Assembly (NCBI RefSeq): GCF_007830065.1
Contig: NZ_VLKK01000004.1
Coordinates: 62,001-126,000 of the forward strand
Length of the DNA: 64,000 nt
Source: Sphingobium wenxiniae
GTDB lineage: Bacteria; Pseudomonadota; Alphaproteobacteria; Sphingomonadales; Sphingomonadaceae
Direction of reading: 5' to 3'
Shown here: piece after piece, positions 24,996 through 34,732 of the stretch
Position numbering within the stretch: position 1 is the first letter of the stretch
Layout: every line of letters begins with the position of its first letter
The notes under the pieces: generated by a model
Told to the model about the DNA's origin: nothing
What the model saw: only the letters and a program-made list of their open reading frames with translations
The model's database searches: none
Made by a program: the position numbers and the translations under genes

Positions 24996-25991
24996 ATGCT
25001 GGTTCAGAAAGATAGCCTCGCCCTTATCGGCAACACGCCCCTGGTGCGCCTTGCCGGACCCTCCGATGAGACGGGCAGCGATATTTACGCCAAATGCGAA
25101 TTCGCCAATCCCGGCGCTTCGGTGAAGGACCGGGCGGCGCTGTTCATCGTCAACGATGCCGAGGAGAAAGGGCTGCTCAAGCCCGGCGGCACCATCGTCG
25201 AGGGGACGGCGGGCAATACCGGCATCGGCTTGGCGCTGGTCGCCAATGCGAAGGGTTACAAGACGATCATCGTCATGCCCGAAACGCAGAGCCGGGAGAA
25301 GATGGACACGCTGCGCGCTCTGGGGGCGGAGCTGGTGACGGTGCCCGCCGCGCCCTATTCCAACCCCGGCCATTTCGTGCACACGTCCCGCCGCATCGCG
25401 GAGGAGACGGAGAATGCGATCTGGGCCAACCAGTTCGACAATATCGCCAATCGCAAGGCGCATATCGCCGGAACCGCCGAGGAGATCTGGACCCAGATGG
25501 ACGGGCGGATCGACGGTTTCACCTGCGCGGCGGGAACGGGCGGCACGATCGCGGGCGTCGGGCTGGGGTTGAAGGCGCATGATGAGAGCATCACCATTGC
25601 GCTCAGCGATCCGCATGGCGCGGCGCTCTATAATTATTACGCGCATGGCGAGTTGAAGGCGGAGGGCAATTCCGTCGCCGAAGGGATCGGACAGGGCCGC
25701 ATCACCGCCAATCTGGAAGGCGCGCCCATCGACACGCAATTCCGCATTTCCGATGAGGAGGGGCTGCTCTGGGTCCGCCGCCTGCTGGCCGAGGAAGGGC
25801 TGTGCCTGGGCCTGTCGTCGGGCATCAATGTCGCGGGCGCCGTGGCGCTGGCGAAGCAGTTGGGACCGGGCAAGCGGATCGCGACGATCCTGTGCGATAC
25901 CGGATTTCGTTATCTTTCAACGCTTTACAACCGGGAATGGCTGGAATCTAAGGGCTTGACGATATTCCCCTGGCTCGCGCACAATCAATGA
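24996..25991 (+). CDS. cysK: Cysteine synthase A (PLP-dependent)
   Basis: This 331-residue enzyme makes cysteine from O-acetylserine and sulfide. The PLP lysine is K44 in NPGASVKDRAALF. The substrate loop EGTAGNTGIGLAL and the phosphate-binding TCAAGTGGTIAGVG are intact, and SSGINVAGA lies near the C-terminus. I chose the ATG at 24996 so the protein begins MLVQKDSLALIGNTPLVRL, the family N-terminus; longer readings overlap the SleB gene on the other strand. No good ribosome-binding site is visible. A role as a related beta-substitution enzyme cannot be excluded. Confidence 0.9.
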   Translation: MLVQKDSLALIGNTPLVRLAGPSDETGSDIYAKCEFANPGASVKDRAALFIVNDAEEKGLLKPGGTIVEGTAGNTGIGLALVANAKGYKTIIVMPETQSREKMDTLRALGAELVTVPAAPYSNPGHFVHTSRRIAEETENAIWANQFDNIANRKAHIAGTAEEIWTQMDGRIDGFTCAAGTGGTIAGVGLGLKAHDESITIALSDPHGAALYNYYAHGELKAEGNSVAEGIGQGRITANLEGAPIDTQFRISDEEGLLWVRRLLAEEGLCLGLSSGINVAGAVALAKQLGPGKRIATILCDTGFRYLSTLYNREWLESKGLTIFPWLAHNQ

Positions 25992-26034
25992 CCCGCAATA
26001 TGGGTCGCAGCTTTTGGTAAAAATTGAGCGGAAT

Positions 26035-26340
26035 ATGGCTGAAACTCCCCGCCAACAGGAAGGGTTGCAGCGCGTCCAGATCGGCCTGACAGGGCTGGCG
26101 GGCGTGGTGCTGCTGGTCGGCCTTGCGAATATCGTGATCGACAAGGCGCGCATGGACGACGCCGTCGCGCCGCCGCCCGCCGTGCCGACTGTCGATTTGA
26201 ACGCCGTGTCGCCCAAGGAGCCGCTGGCGGAACTGGGGGTTCAGCCCGCGCCGGAGCAGGCGCCGATCGTGCCGGACCTGCAACCCGATCCCTATCTCCG
26301 GAAACCGATGGACCGCGATCCGCAGGTGCAGCCGCACTGA
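26035..26340 (+). CDS. Small single-pass membrane protein, unknown function
   Basis: This 101-residue protein has a short cytoplasmic N-terminus (MAETPRQQEGLQRVQI), one membrane helix (GLTGLAGVVLLVGLANIVI) and a proline-rich periplasmic tail (AVAPPPAVPTVDLNAVSPKE to DRDPQVQPH). No domain is recognised. A TTG at 26014 is an alternative start. It lies 43 nt after cysK and could be co-transcribed. Confidence 0.7.
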   Translation: MAETPRQQEGLQRVQIGLTGLAGVVLLVGLANIVIDKARMDDAVAPPPAVPTVDLNAVSPKEPLAELGVQPAPEQAPIVPDLQPDPYLRKPMDRDPQVQPH

Positions 26341-26577
26341 CGGATCGGACAGGTTCGTGCGGAGGTGCGGAGTTTCGGGGAGCCGGAAACCGCCATCCAA
26401 TCTCATTGCGTGCCAAGGACCAGGCGGTGGGACGGGATTCCGGCCTTCGTGGGAGCACGATTCCTCCTAATCAGGACAGCCTCTAATGCCCCCCGAAGCT
26501 CCGCGTCTCTGCGCGAAAAAATGGCCCGCCCGTCAAATGCCGATCCGTCCTGCCGGGCGGTGGGGCCTGCATCACGC
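26341..26577. other. Spacer with dispersed-repeat remnant
   Basis: The 237 bp contain CTCCGCGTCTCTGCGCGAA near 26500, matching a segment of the nagZ–scpA spacer. An in-frame extension of the next gene crosses this stretch but reads as repeat-derived, arginine/serine-rich sequence. Confidence 0.45.
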
Positions 26578-27771
26578 ATGATTGCCGTGGGGCGTGGTCT
26601 GCTGATCCTGTGCCTGCCGGGACTGGTGCTGCTGGTCGGCCTGCCCGCCGTGCTGCGCGGAGGGCAGATCGATGCGATGCATTGGGCCTTGCCCGCCGCC
26701 GCGATCCTGGCGGGGGCGGGCTGGATATTGGGCCGCGCGCGTTTGGGATTGACGCTGTGGATAGCCTTTGGTGTTGCGGGAAGCGTTGCCCTGTTGAGCG
26801 CCCTCGCTGTCGGGCGCGCGCCTCAGGCCATGCCTGTGTTGCTGCTGCTGGTCCTTGTTTGCGGAGCCGGCGCGGGCGGTGCTTTGCTGCGTTCGCGGCT
26901 GGAGGTGGCGCTTTGCCTGTTGGCGGCCGTGGTGCTGGCATGGTTTGCGGGACGGACGGCCCCGGTCGAACAGGCCGCGGATCGGCCGGTGCTTGCCGTC
27001 ATCACGGGTCTGCCCCTGTTCTGGCGCGAGGGGGAGCAGGGACTGGCCGCGCGGTCGGATGCGCCGGTGATCGCGCTGCTGCGCCGCCGCTTCGACGTTC
27101 GTCCGCTGGACAGCGCCTCTTCGCCGGACCTGCAAAGGGCGCGGCTGTTGCTGCTTGCCCAGCCGCGCGGGATGAGAGCGGATGCGCTTGCCGTCATCGA
27201 CCGGTGGGTGCGGCAGGGCGGGCGGGCGGTTGTGCTGGCCGATCCGCTTTTGCGCTGGCCTTCGCCCTTGCCACTGGGGGATCGCCGCCGCGCGCCTCCG
27301 GTCAGCCTGTTGCGGCCTCTGCTCGACCACTGGGGCGTGCGGCTGGCTCCGCCCGCCACAATGGGGGAGGAAAGGCATTTCCTGGCCGACGGGTCGTTGC
27401 TGACGACGATGGCGGGGTCGCGCTTCGAGTTGAGCGGTGGCCATTGCCGGGCGGCGGCGTCGGGGCTGGTCGCGCAATGCCGGGTAGGGCAGGGGAAGGT
27501 CGTGCTGGTCGCGGATGCGGACCTGATCGACGACCGGCTGTGGCTGGCCGATCCCGACCACCCCCTTTCCCCGCAACAGTGGAGCGCCGATACCCCCGCG
27601 CTGCTGACGCAATGGCTGGGGCAGTCCTTGCCCGGCGAGCGGCAATGGGTTCGATCGGGAGAGGCGCTGGCGCGAGCGGTGCGCTGGGCGCTGCTGGCCG
27701 GGATTTTGTGGGCGGGATTGGGATGGGCGCTGTTCGGACGTGGGAAAAGCGGGATTTGGAGGCGTGGTTGA
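26578..27771 (+). CDS. Multi-pass membrane protein with a GldG/DUF4350-like soluble domain
   Basis: The N-terminal part has about four or five hydrophobic helices (LLILCLPGLVLLVGLPAVL, HWALPAAAILAGAGWIL, LTLWIAFGVAGSVALLSALA, MPVLLLLVLVCGAGAGGALL, VALCLLAAVVLAWFAG). A soluble domain follows with LAVITGLPLFWREGEQGL, VIALLRRRFDVRPLDS, LLLLAQPRGMRADALAVIDR and VRQGGRAVVLADPLL, a pattern seen in GldG/ABC-transporter auxiliary domains. A final helix ends the protein. No ABC ATPase or permease gene is adjacent. The start is uncertain: 26578 begins at the first helix, 26521 is an alternative. The function is inferred only from resemblance. Confidence 0.65.
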   Translation: MIAVGRGLLILCLPGLVLLVGLPAVLRGGQIDAMHWALPAAAILAGAGWILGRARLGLTLWIAFGVAGSVALLSALAVGRAPQAMPVLLLLVLVCGAGAGGALLRSRLEVALCLLAAVVLAWFAGRTAPVEQAADRPVLAVITGLPLFWREGEQGLAARSDAPVIALLRRRFDVRPLDSASSPDLQRARLLLLAQPRGMRADALAVIDRWVRQGGRAVVLADPLLRWPSPLPLGDRRRAPPVSLLRPLLDHWGVRLAPPATMGEERHFLADGSLLTTMAGSRFELSGGHCRAAASGLVAQCRVGQGKVVLVADADLIDDRLWLADPDHPLSPQQWSADTPALLTQWLGQSLPGERQWVRSGEALARAVRWALLAGILWAGLGWALFGRGKSGIWRRG

Positions 27772-27830
27772 TGACGCTCATATCGCAAAGAGGCAGAAAT
27801 AGCGCTAAGAAACCAGAACAAAACAGGATT

Positions 27831-27858
27831 TCCCGACTTTTCCCGACTTTTCCCTTTT
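27831..27858. promoter_or_regulatory. Triple 10-bp direct repeat upstream of mraZ (MraZ-box-like)
   Basis: TCCCGACTTT occurs twice in tandem followed by TCCCTTTT. On the minus strand this is GGGAAAAGTC repeated with a 10-bp period, matching the usual MraZ box arrangement of three GGG-containing repeats 10 bp apart. It is about 135 nt before the mraZ start and in inverted orientation. Confidence 0.5.
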
Positions 27859-27991
27859 CTTGGCGCTCAGGGATTGGTATCTGATTGTCTATTGGGGTTG
27901 TCAGGCTTCGTGCACGCTATGCGCTGGATCGCGGTCAGTGATTTAGCGGGCGACAGCCTGCGCCCCGCCAAAAGGGGCAGGCGGTCCACAA

Positions 27992-28489
27992 GTGTCGGAA
28001 CTCATTCTCTATACGGGCAACGCGTTCAGCGTCGCGGACGGCAAGGGCCGTTTCGTGCTGCCCCTGGAGATGCGCCGGCAGGTGAAGCTCTCCAGCGCGG
28101 GCGAGAACCGTCTCTATATGTCCGTTCATATCGAAAATGGCTGCGCGACGGGCTTTGGCGAGTCGCACCGGCGCTTCCTGTTCGCCGAGGTCGAGGAGTT
28201 GGCGCGGGAAGCGCGGGCGCACGGCCGCGACTATAATGCCGATCTGGAACTGGAACGCCGCCTCGGCACGATCGAGGAAGTGAATTTCGACGAAGGCGGC
28301 CGCTTCGCCATGCATCCCGATATCAAGCAGGAATATGGCATTTCCGACGCCGTCTTCTTCTATGGCGTGGGCCGCTACATCCAGATGTGGAAACCCGAAG
28401 CGCTGATCGACAGCAAGGATCGCCCCGAACTGATCCGCAACAAGGTGCGCCGCTGGCTGGACCAGCGCGACTCGGGGGGCGGCAAATGA
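27992..28489 (+). CDS. mraZ: Division/cell wall cluster transcriptional repressor MraZ
   Basis: MraZ (165 residues) is the AbrB-like regulator at the head of the dcw cluster. Two SpoVT/AbrB-type units are seen: [20 protein letters not shown] near the start and [20 protein letters not shown] near residue 100. It forms rings and binds repeats upstream of its own operon. It starts at GTG with only a weak AGGCGG upstream, suggesting low expression. Its stop overlaps the rsmH start (ATGA). Confidence 0.92.
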   Translation: MSELILYTGNAFSVADGKGRFVLPLEMRRQVKLSSAGENRLYMSVHIENGCATGFGESHRRFLFAEVEELAREARAHGRDYNADLELERRLGTIEEVNFDEGGRFAMHPDIKQEYGISDAVFFYGVGRYIQMWKPEALIDSKDRPELIRNKVRRWLDQRDSGGGK

Positions 28490-29451
28490 CCCCCGCCGCC
28501 GATCCCGACCGCCATCTCCCCGTCCTGATAACGGAAGTGCTGGCCGCGCTCGCCATCAACCCCGGCGAACGGCATGTCGATGGCACGTTCGGCGCGGGCG
28601 GCTATTCCTCGGCCATGGCGGACAAGGGCGCGACCGTCTTCGCCTTCGACCGCGATCCCGATGCGGTGCGCGAAGGGCGGGCGCTCGCCGAGGAGAAGGG
28701 CATTGCCCTGATCGAGGGCGAGTTTTCCCGCATGGAGGATTTGCTGGCCGAGCGCGGCGTGACCAGCGTGTCGGGCGTGACGCTCGATATCGGCGTGTCG
28801 TCGATGCAGCTCGACCGGGCGGATCGCGGCTTTTCCTTTCAGGCGGACGGGCCGCTGCTCATGACCATGAGCCAGGATGGCATGAGCGCCGCCGATTTCC
28901 TAAACAATACCCCGGAACAGGAGATTGCGGACGTGCTTTATCGCTATGGCGAGGAGCCGCGTTCGCGCCGCGTCGCGCGGGCCATTGTCGAGGCGCGGCC
29001 GCTGGAGCGCACGGGGCAGCTTGCCGCCGTGGTGCGCCGCGCGTTGGGCCATAAGCCCCATGACAAGAAGGACCCGGCGACCCGCACCTTCCAGGCCATC
29101 CGCATCCATGTGAACCGCGAACTGGAGGAGCTGGAGCGCGGGCTGGAGGCGGCCGAGGCGCTGCTGGACGAAGGCGGCCGTCTGGCGGTCGTGACCTTCC
29201 ACAGCCTTGAGGACCGGATCGTCAAGCAGTTCCTGCGGCAGCGTTCGGGCAACGAAAGCGGCGGATCGCGCCACATGCCCGAACGGCAGGTCAGCGAACG
29301 CCCAACCTTCGAGCGGCCCGCCAAGGCGGTGCGTCCCGGACAGGCCGAACTGGCGCGCAATCCCCGCGCCCGTTCCGCCACGCTCCGCAGCGCCGTCCGC
29401 ACGGGCGCGCCCGCACGTCGTTCCAACACCAGCCGGAGTGGTCGGTCATGA
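28486..29451 (+). CDS. rsmH: 16S rRNA m4C1402 methyltransferase
   Basis: RsmH/MraW (321 residues) methylates N4 of C1402 in 16S rRNA. The N-terminus reads [13 protein letters not shown], followed by the SAM-binding [14 protein letters not shown]. The conserved [19 protein letters not shown] is present, as is [20 protein letters not shown] near residue 240. The C-terminus is basic. I chose the ATG at 28486, overlapping mraZ by 4 nt; a longer in-frame start lies inside mraZ. Confidence 0.95.
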   Translation: MTPAADPDRHLPVLITEVLAALAINPGERHVDGTFGAGGYSSAMADKGATVFAFDRDPDAVREGRALAEEKGIALIEGEFSRMEDLLAERGVTSVSGVTLDIGVSSMQLDRADRGFSFQADGPLLMTMSQDGMSAADFLNNTPEQEIADVLYRYGEEPRSRRVARAIVEARPLERTGQLAAVVRRALGHKPHDKKDPATRTFQAIRIHVNRELEELERGLEAAEALLDEGGRLAVVTFHSLEDRIVKQFLRQRSGNESGGSRHMPERQVSERPTFERPAKAVRPGQAELARNPRARSATLRSAVRTGAPARRSNTSRSGRS

Positions 29452-30089
29452 TCGCCGTCAAGAGGTTGCAGAGCCTGATCTGGGTGCTCCTCGTCGCTCT
29501 GGGGGCGCTGGGCGCCTATCTGGTTTCGCTCAAGGTGGCGACGGAACGCAATGAACTGATGCGCGTCCGGGCGCAGATCGCGCGGGCCAATGGCGACATT
29601 CGTTATCTGGAGACGGAATTCAGCGCGCGCGCCAATATGCGGCAGCTTGAGCGTTGGAATCAGGACGATTTCCGTTATGCGACGCCCAACGCCCAGCAAT
29701 ATCTGGCGGGCGAGCGGGCGCTGGCGCATCTGGACGGGGTGCAGCCCAACGGGCCGGACTATGTCGCGCCGCCGGTGATGGTGGCGATGGTGCAGACGCC
29801 CGCCGACCTGCCCTCCGCCGCGCAGCCCGCGCCGGCCAGCCCCGCCGCGACGCAGATCCGCAGCGATATCGCCGTCATCCGCGAAGCCCATGCGGCGGAC
29901 AATGTCGACAAGATCGCCAAGCCCACTCCGGTGGAGAAGGCGAAGCGTGACGCCGACACGTCCCGCCCCAACCCCGTCGCCCGCCGCGCCGAGCGGATGG
30001 CGATGCTGGATGCCAAGCTGCTGGACGACAGCACACTGGGCGACCTCAGCGCCAGAGCGGCGCGCGAGCGCAGGAAGGGGCAGCGCTGA
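29448..30089 (+). CDS. ftsL: Cell division protein FtsL-like
   Basis: This 213-residue protein occupies the ftsL position between rsmH and ftsI. It has one membrane helix ([20 protein letters not shown]) and a following coiled-coil-prone segment ([20 protein letters not shown]) that fits FtsL, which joins FtsB and FtsQ at the septum. An unusually long alanine/proline-rich tail extends it to about twice the E. coli length, as is common in sphingomonads. The assignment rests on position and topology. Confidence 0.82.
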   Translation: MIAVKRLQSLIWVLLVALGALGAYLVSLKVATERNELMRVRAQIARANGDIRYLETEFSARANMRQLERWNQDDFRYATPNAQQYLAGERALAHLDGVQPNGPDYVAPPVMVAMVQTPADLPSAAQPAPASPAATQIRSDIAVIREAHAADNVDKIAKPTPVEKAKRDADTSRPNPVARRAERMAMLDAKLLDDSTLGDLSARAARERRKGQR

Positions 30090-31804
30090 TGGCGACGATC
30101 ATCGTTCAGCCTGGAGGCGTCAGAGCCGGGCGGCAGCGGGTCAACCTGACCGCCATCGCCCATAACAGGCTGATGCTGCTGCTGATCCTGTTCCTTGCGA
30201 TCACCGCGATCCTGATCGGCCGACTCACCTGGGTCGGCTTCTTTGCCGATAGCGGGCGGGGCGGCGACGGGCTGTCGGGCCTGCTGCCCGCGCGCGCCGA
30301 TATCGTGGACCGCAACGGCGTGCCTCTGGCGCGAACGATGGACGCCTATTCCATTGCCGTTAGTCCGTCGAAGCTGATCGGCGAACCGGCGGAATTGGCG
30401 CGCAAGCTGCACGAAATCTTCCCCGATGAGCCGGAAGCGGCATTCTACAAGAAGCTGACCGGCAAGGGATGGGCCTATCTGCGCCGTCGTGCCCTGCCCG
30501 AAGAGGTGGCGGCGGTGAACGCGCTGGGCGAGATCGGCATCGAGTTCCCGCGCGAGAAGGAACGGCTCTATCCGCAGCGGACGCTGGCCGCGCATGTGCT
30601 GGGCTTTGCGCCCAATGCGGAAGGCGTGGGCGGCATGGGTGTGGAGGCCGCGTTCAACGACCGCCTGGCCGACCCGGCGCTGCGGGGACAGCCTTTCGCC
30701 ATCTCCATCGACAGCCGGGTGCAGGGCGCGCTGGAAAGCGAGCTTTATGCCCAGATGGTGTCGCAAAATGCGAAGGGTGCGGGCGGCATCATCCTGGACG
30801 CCAATACCGGCGAAGTGATCGCCATGGCGTCGATCCCGGTGTTCGATCCGAACAAGCTGCAAAACTACGCGGGCAAGAAATGCTCCGAATCGCCGCTCTG
30901 CAACCATATCGTCCAGGCGCGCTACGAGCTGGGTTCGGCCTTCAAGCCGCTCTCCATCGGCGGGGCGATGGACCGGGGCGTCGTGACCTCCATGAGCAAG
31001 CGTTATGACGCGACCGCGCCGCTGGCTGTTGCGGGCTTCCGCATCAAGGACGATCACCCGATGGGCGCCTGGATCAATGTGCCGCAGACGCTGGTGCACA
31101 GCTCCAACATCGCGACGGCGCGTATCGCGGACGAAATGGGCGCGGAGGCCATGCAGCATCTTTTCCGCGACTTGCAGTTCGATCAGCGCGCGCCCATCGA
31201 ACTTAAGGAGCGGGCGAAGGGCATCTGGCCATCGAGCTGGGGCCGCATCACGACCATGACCGTATCCTATGGCCATGGCATCGCGGTGACGCCGCTGCAT
31301 CTGGCGGCCGCCTATGCCGCGCTGGTGAATGGCGGGGTGTGGCGTCCGGCCACGTTGCGGAAGCTGAGGCCCGAAGACGTGCCGGAGGGCCATCGCGTCT
31401 TTTCCGCTGCCACCAGCGCGCGGATGCGGCAACTGTTGCGGATGATCGTTTCAGCCGGTACAGGGCGAAGCGCCAACGCCGTGGGCTATCGCGTGGGTGG
31501 CAAGACAGGCTCCGCCGAAAAGCCGGAAGAGGGCCGTTATAACAAGACTTCGCTGGTGACGACTTTCGCTTCCGCTTTCCCGATGGACAATCCCCGCTAT
31601 GTCGTGCTCGCCATGATGGACGAGCCGAAGGGGAACGCGCAGACATTCGGCTTGCGCACGGCCGCGTGGACCGCCGCGCCCGTGGTGAAGCGGGTGGTGG
31701 AACGCACCGCGCCGATGCTGGGCATCATGCCCGATCAGCAGCGCGACGTCGATATTTCGGACCTCATGCCGCTGCTCGGCGGAAACAAGGGAGAAAAAGA
31801 GTGA
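30089..31804 (+). CDS. ftsI: Peptidoglycan D,D-transpeptidase FtsI (PBP3)
   Basis: FtsI (571 residues) is the septal class B penicillin-binding protein. It has a cytoplasmic N-terminus, a membrane helix (LMLLLILFLAITAILIG), the dimerisation domain (PARADIVDRNGVPLA), and a transpeptidase domain with the three active-site motifs: S283-x-x-K286 (GSAFKPL), S338-S-N340 and K472-T-G. The start overlaps the ftsL stop by one base and its stop overlaps murE. Confidence 0.97.
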   Translation: MATIIVQPGGVRAGRQRVNLTAIAHNRLMLLLILFLAITAILIGRLTWVGFFADSGRGGDGLSGLLPARADIVDRNGVPLARTMDAYSIAVSPSKLIGEPAELARKLHEIFPDEPEAAFYKKLTGKGWAYLRRRALPEEVAAVNALGEIGIEFPREKERLYPQRTLAAHVLGFAPNAEGVGGMGVEAAFNDRLADPALRGQPFAISIDSRVQGALESELYAQMVSQNAKGAGGIILDANTGEVIAMASIPVFDPNKLQNYAGKKCSESPLCNHIVQARYELGSAFKPLSIGGAMDRGVVTSMSKRYDATAPLAVAGFRIKDDHPMGAWINVPQTLVHSSNIATARIADEMGAEAMQHLFRDLQFDQRAPIELKERAKGIWPSSWGRITTMTVSYGHGIAVTPLHLAAAYAALVNGGVWRPATLRKLRPEDVPEGHRVFSAATSARMRQLLRMIVSAGTGRSANAVGYRVGGKTGSAEKPEEGRYNKTSLVTTFASAFPMDNPRYVVLAMMDEPKGNAQTFGLRTAAWTAAPVVKRVVERTAPMLGIMPDQQRDVDISDLMPLLGGNKGEKE

Positions 31805-33246
31805 CGCGCCTCGGGTCGCTGATCGAGGAGCTGGATGTCGAGGTCGGCGAAAACGCCGGCCTCGACACATCTGTTACGGGCTTTGCCATCGACAATCGAA
31901 AGGTCGCGCCCGGCACCGTTTTCGGCGCATTCCAGGGTCTGCGCGTCAATGGCGAGGATTATATCCCCGACGCGGTGAAGGCGGGCGCCGTGGCGGTCGT
32001 CGCCTCGCCGCAGGCGAAGGTCGAGGGCGCGATTCATATCGCCCATCCCAATCCGCGACGCCTGTTCGCCTTGCTCGCCGCGCGCTATTTCGCGCCGTTC
32101 CCCGATGTGACCGTTGCCGTCACCGGGACCAACGGCAAGACATCCACCGTGGAACTGGCGCGGCAGCTCTGGCGGATGCTGGGGCACAAATCCGCTTCCA
32201 TCGGAACGCTGGGCGTCACCACGTCGGTCGATCAGGTGTCGACGGGCCTGACCACGCCGGACATCGTGACGTTCCTGTCCAATATGTCGGGCCTCAAGCG
32301 CGAGGGCATCACGCATGCCGCGTTCGAGGCGTCGAGCCATGGCCTCGCCCAATATCGGACCGAAGGCTTGCCGGTCATGGCGGGGGCCTTCACCAACCTG
32401 TCGCGCGATCATCTCGATTATCATGGCGACATGGACAGCTATTTCGAAGCCAAGATGCGGCTGTTCGACGAAATTGTCGCGTCTGATGGCGCGGCGGTCG
32501 TGTGGGCGGACGATCTATGGTCCGACAAGGTCATCGAGCGGGTTACGAAGCGGGGGCTTCGTCTGCTGAGCGTCGGGGTGAAGGGGCAGGCGCTGCGTCT
32601 TGCCAACCGCACCCCGACCCAGTTGGGCCAAACGATGGATGTCGAGGCGGACGGCAAGGCTTATAAGGTCAATCTGCCGCTGATCGGCGCTTATCAGGCG
32701 GCCAATGCCCTGACGGCGGCGGGACTGGTCATCGCGACGGGTGGCGATACGGGGAAGGTGCTGGAACTGCTGAGCCGGGTTCAGCCCGTCCGCGGACGGT
32801 TGGAGCGTGCCGTCATCAGCCGGGCGGGCGCGCCGGTCTATGTCGATTATGCCCATACGCCCGACGGCCTGCGCGCCGCCATGGAAGCGCTCCGCCCGCA
32901 CACGCGCGGCCGGCTGATCGCGCTGTTCGGCGCGGGCGGGGATCGCGATGCGGGCAAGCGGCCGCAAATGGGCAAGGTCGCGACCGAGTTGGCTGACCAT
33001 GTGATCGTCACGGACGACAATCCGCGCTCCGAAGACCCTTCCGCCATTCGCGCCGCCGTGATGGCGGGCGCGCCGGGCGCGGAGGAGATCGGCGGGCGCC
33101 GTGCCGCCATCGCCGCTGCCATCGCGCAGGCTGGTTCCGACGATATCGTGCTGCTGGCGGGCAAGGGGCATGAGCAGGGCCAGATCATCGGCGACCGCGT
33201 ACTGCCCTTCGACGATGTCGCCGTGGCGCGGGAGTGCGCGGGGTGA
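31801..33246 (+). CDS. murE: UDP-MurNAc-L-Ala-D-Glu:meso-DAP ligase
   Basis: MurE (481 residues) adds the third amino acid of the peptidoglycan stem. The ATP loop is TGTNGKTSTVEL; downstream are ASSHGLAQYRTEGLP, NLSRDHLDYHGDMDSYFEAK and YAHTPDGLRAAMEAL. DDNPRSEDP contains the DNPR motif that selects meso-diaminopimelate over lysine. It starts at a GTG overlapping the ftsI stop (GTGA). Confidence 0.97.
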   Translation: MTRLGSLIEELDVEVGENAGLDTSVTGFAIDNRKVAPGTVFGAFQGLRVNGEDYIPDAVKAGAVAVVASPQAKVEGAIHIAHPNPRRLFALLAARYFAPFPDVTVAVTGTNGKTSTVELARQLWRMLGHKSASIGTLGVTTSVDQVSTGLTTPDIVTFLSNMSGLKREGITHAAFEASSHGLAQYRTEGLPVMAGAFTNLSRDHLDYHGDMDSYFEAKMRLFDEIVASDGAAVVWADDLWSDKVIERVTKRGLRLLSVGVKGQALRLANRTPTQLGQTMDVEADGKAYKVNLPLIGAYQAANALTAAGLVIATGGDTGKVLELLSRVQPVRGRLERAVISRAGAPVYVDYAHTPDGLRAAMEALRPHTRGRLIALFGAGGDRDAGKRPQMGKVATELADHVIVTDDNPRSEDPSAIRAAVMAGAPGAEEIGGRRAAIAAAIAQAGSDDIVLLAGKGHEQGQIIGDRVLPFDDVAVARECAG

Positions 33247-33340
33247 TGGCTGGAATCCCGGCTCCCGTTCGGTTCGGCCTTGTCGGGAACCGTCATGCGT
33301 TTCCGTTTCTCGACTTCGCTCGAAGCGGCCGGAGGCGGTG
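33247..33340. other. murE–murF spacer with repeat-like sequence
   Basis: The 94-bp gap breaks the otherwise overlapping gene chain. It contains TTTCTCGACTTCGCTCGAA, typical of dispersed short repeats, and no gene. Confidence 0.45.
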
Positions 33341-34732
33341 ATGGCCAAGCTCTGGACCTCCCAGGAAATCGCTTCGGCCACGGGCGGCGCCGCGACGGCG
33401 CCGTTCGCCGTTTCCGGGGTGGCCTTCGACAGCCGGGAAGTGACGCAGGGCGATTTGTTCGTCGCGATGAAGGGCGAAACGACGGACGGGCACCGCTTCG
33501 TGGACAAGGCGTTCGCGCAGGGCGCGGCGGGAGCCGTCGTCAGCGAGGCCGTCGATTATCCGCATGTGCTGGTGCCCGACAGCGCCGCCGCGCTGGAGGC
33601 GCTGGGCCGGGCGTCGCGGGCGCGCATGGCGGGCAAAGTGGTCGGCGTCACCGGATCGGTGGGCAAGACCGGCACCAAGGAAGCCTTGTTCCAGGCGCTC
33701 GACCGGAACCATCCAGGACAGGTGCATCGTTCGGTCAAGAGCTACAACAACCATGTCGGCGTGCCGCTGAGCCTGTCGCGGATGCCCCGCGACGCAGCCT
33801 TCGGCGTGTTCGAGATGGGCATGAACCATGCGGGCGAACTTGCCGCGCTCACCCGACAGGTCCGTCCGCATGTCGCCATCGTCACCGCCATCGCGCCGGC
33901 GCATATCGAATTTTTCGGCACCGAAGCCGCCATCGCGGAGGCCAAGGCGGAGATTTTCGAGGGGTTGGAGCCGGGCGGCACGGCGATCATCCCCTATGAC
34001 AGCCCGCATATCGCCATCCTCTATGAAAAGGCGGAAAAGCACGCCGCGCATATCCTGACTTTCGGCTTCGGCGAGGAAGCGGACGTGCGCGTGCGGGAAA
34101 GCGTGCCGGCATCCGGCGGCGGAACACTGGTGACGGCGGTTCTGCCCCATGCCGAATTGTGCTTCACCGTTGCCGCGCCGGGCGAACATTGGGTGTCGAA
34201 CGCGCTCGCCGTGCTGGCGGCGGTCGAGGCGCTGGGCGGCGATCTGGCGGCGGCGGGGCTTGCGCTGGCGGAGATGCCGGGGCTGCCGGGCCGGGGCGAG
34301 CGGCGCATCGTGCCGGTCGCGGGCGGCGAGGCGCTGCTGATCGACGAAAGCTATAACGCCAATCCGCTCAGCATGGCAGCGACGCTCAAGCAGCTGGGCC
34401 GGGAAAAGGCGGCGCGGCGCATCGCCGTTCTGGGCGGGATGCGCGAACTGGGCAGCTGCAGCGCCGAGTTGCACGCCGGACTTGCAGAACCGCTCGCCGC
34501 CGGACAGGTCGACTATGCGATATTGGTGGGACAGGAGATGACGCCGCTGGCCGACGCGTTGGGGAAGGCATTTCCCTTCGCGCATGTTCCCGACACGGCG
34601 GCGGCGACGGACTTGCTGCAATCGGAAATGCGCGCTGGCGACGCGATCCTGGTCAAGGGATCGAATGGCATCGGCCTGTCCCGCCTTGTCGCCGCGCTTG
34701 AGGAAACGGCCCTGAACGGGGAAGGGAATTAA
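33341..34732 (+). CDS. murF: UDP-MurNAc-tripeptide:D-Ala-D-Ala ligase
   Basis: MurF (463 residues) attaches D-Ala-D-Ala to the stem peptide. [20 protein letters not shown] marks the N-terminal domain; [15 protein letters not shown] is the ATP loop. [35 protein letters not shown] and [18 protein letters not shown] follow, all diagnostic. I chose the start at 33341 ([16 protein letters not shown]), after GGAGGCGG. Its stop overlaps the mraY start (TAATG). Confidence 0.96.
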   Translation: MAKLWTSQEIASATGGAATAPFAVSGVAFDSREVTQGDLFVAMKGETTDGHRFVDKAFAQGAAGAVVSEAVDYPHVLVPDSAAALEALGRASRARMAGKVVGVTGSVGKTGTKEALFQALDRNHPGQVHRSVKSYNNHVGVPLSLSRMPRDAAFGVFEMGMNHAGELAALTRQVRPHVAIVTAIAPAHIEFFGTEAAIAEAKAEIFEGLEPGGTAIIPYDSPHIAILYEKAEKHAAHILTFGFGEEADVRVRESVPASGGGTLVTAVLPHAELCFTVAAPGEHWVSNALAVLAAVEALGGDLAAAGLALAEMPGLPGRGERRIVPVAGGEALLIDESYNANPLSMAATLKQLGREKAARRIAVLGGMRELGSCSAELHAGLAEPLAAGQVDYAILVGQEMTPLADALGKAFPFAHVPDTAAATDLLQSEMRAGDAILVKGSNGIGLSRLVAALEETALNGEGN

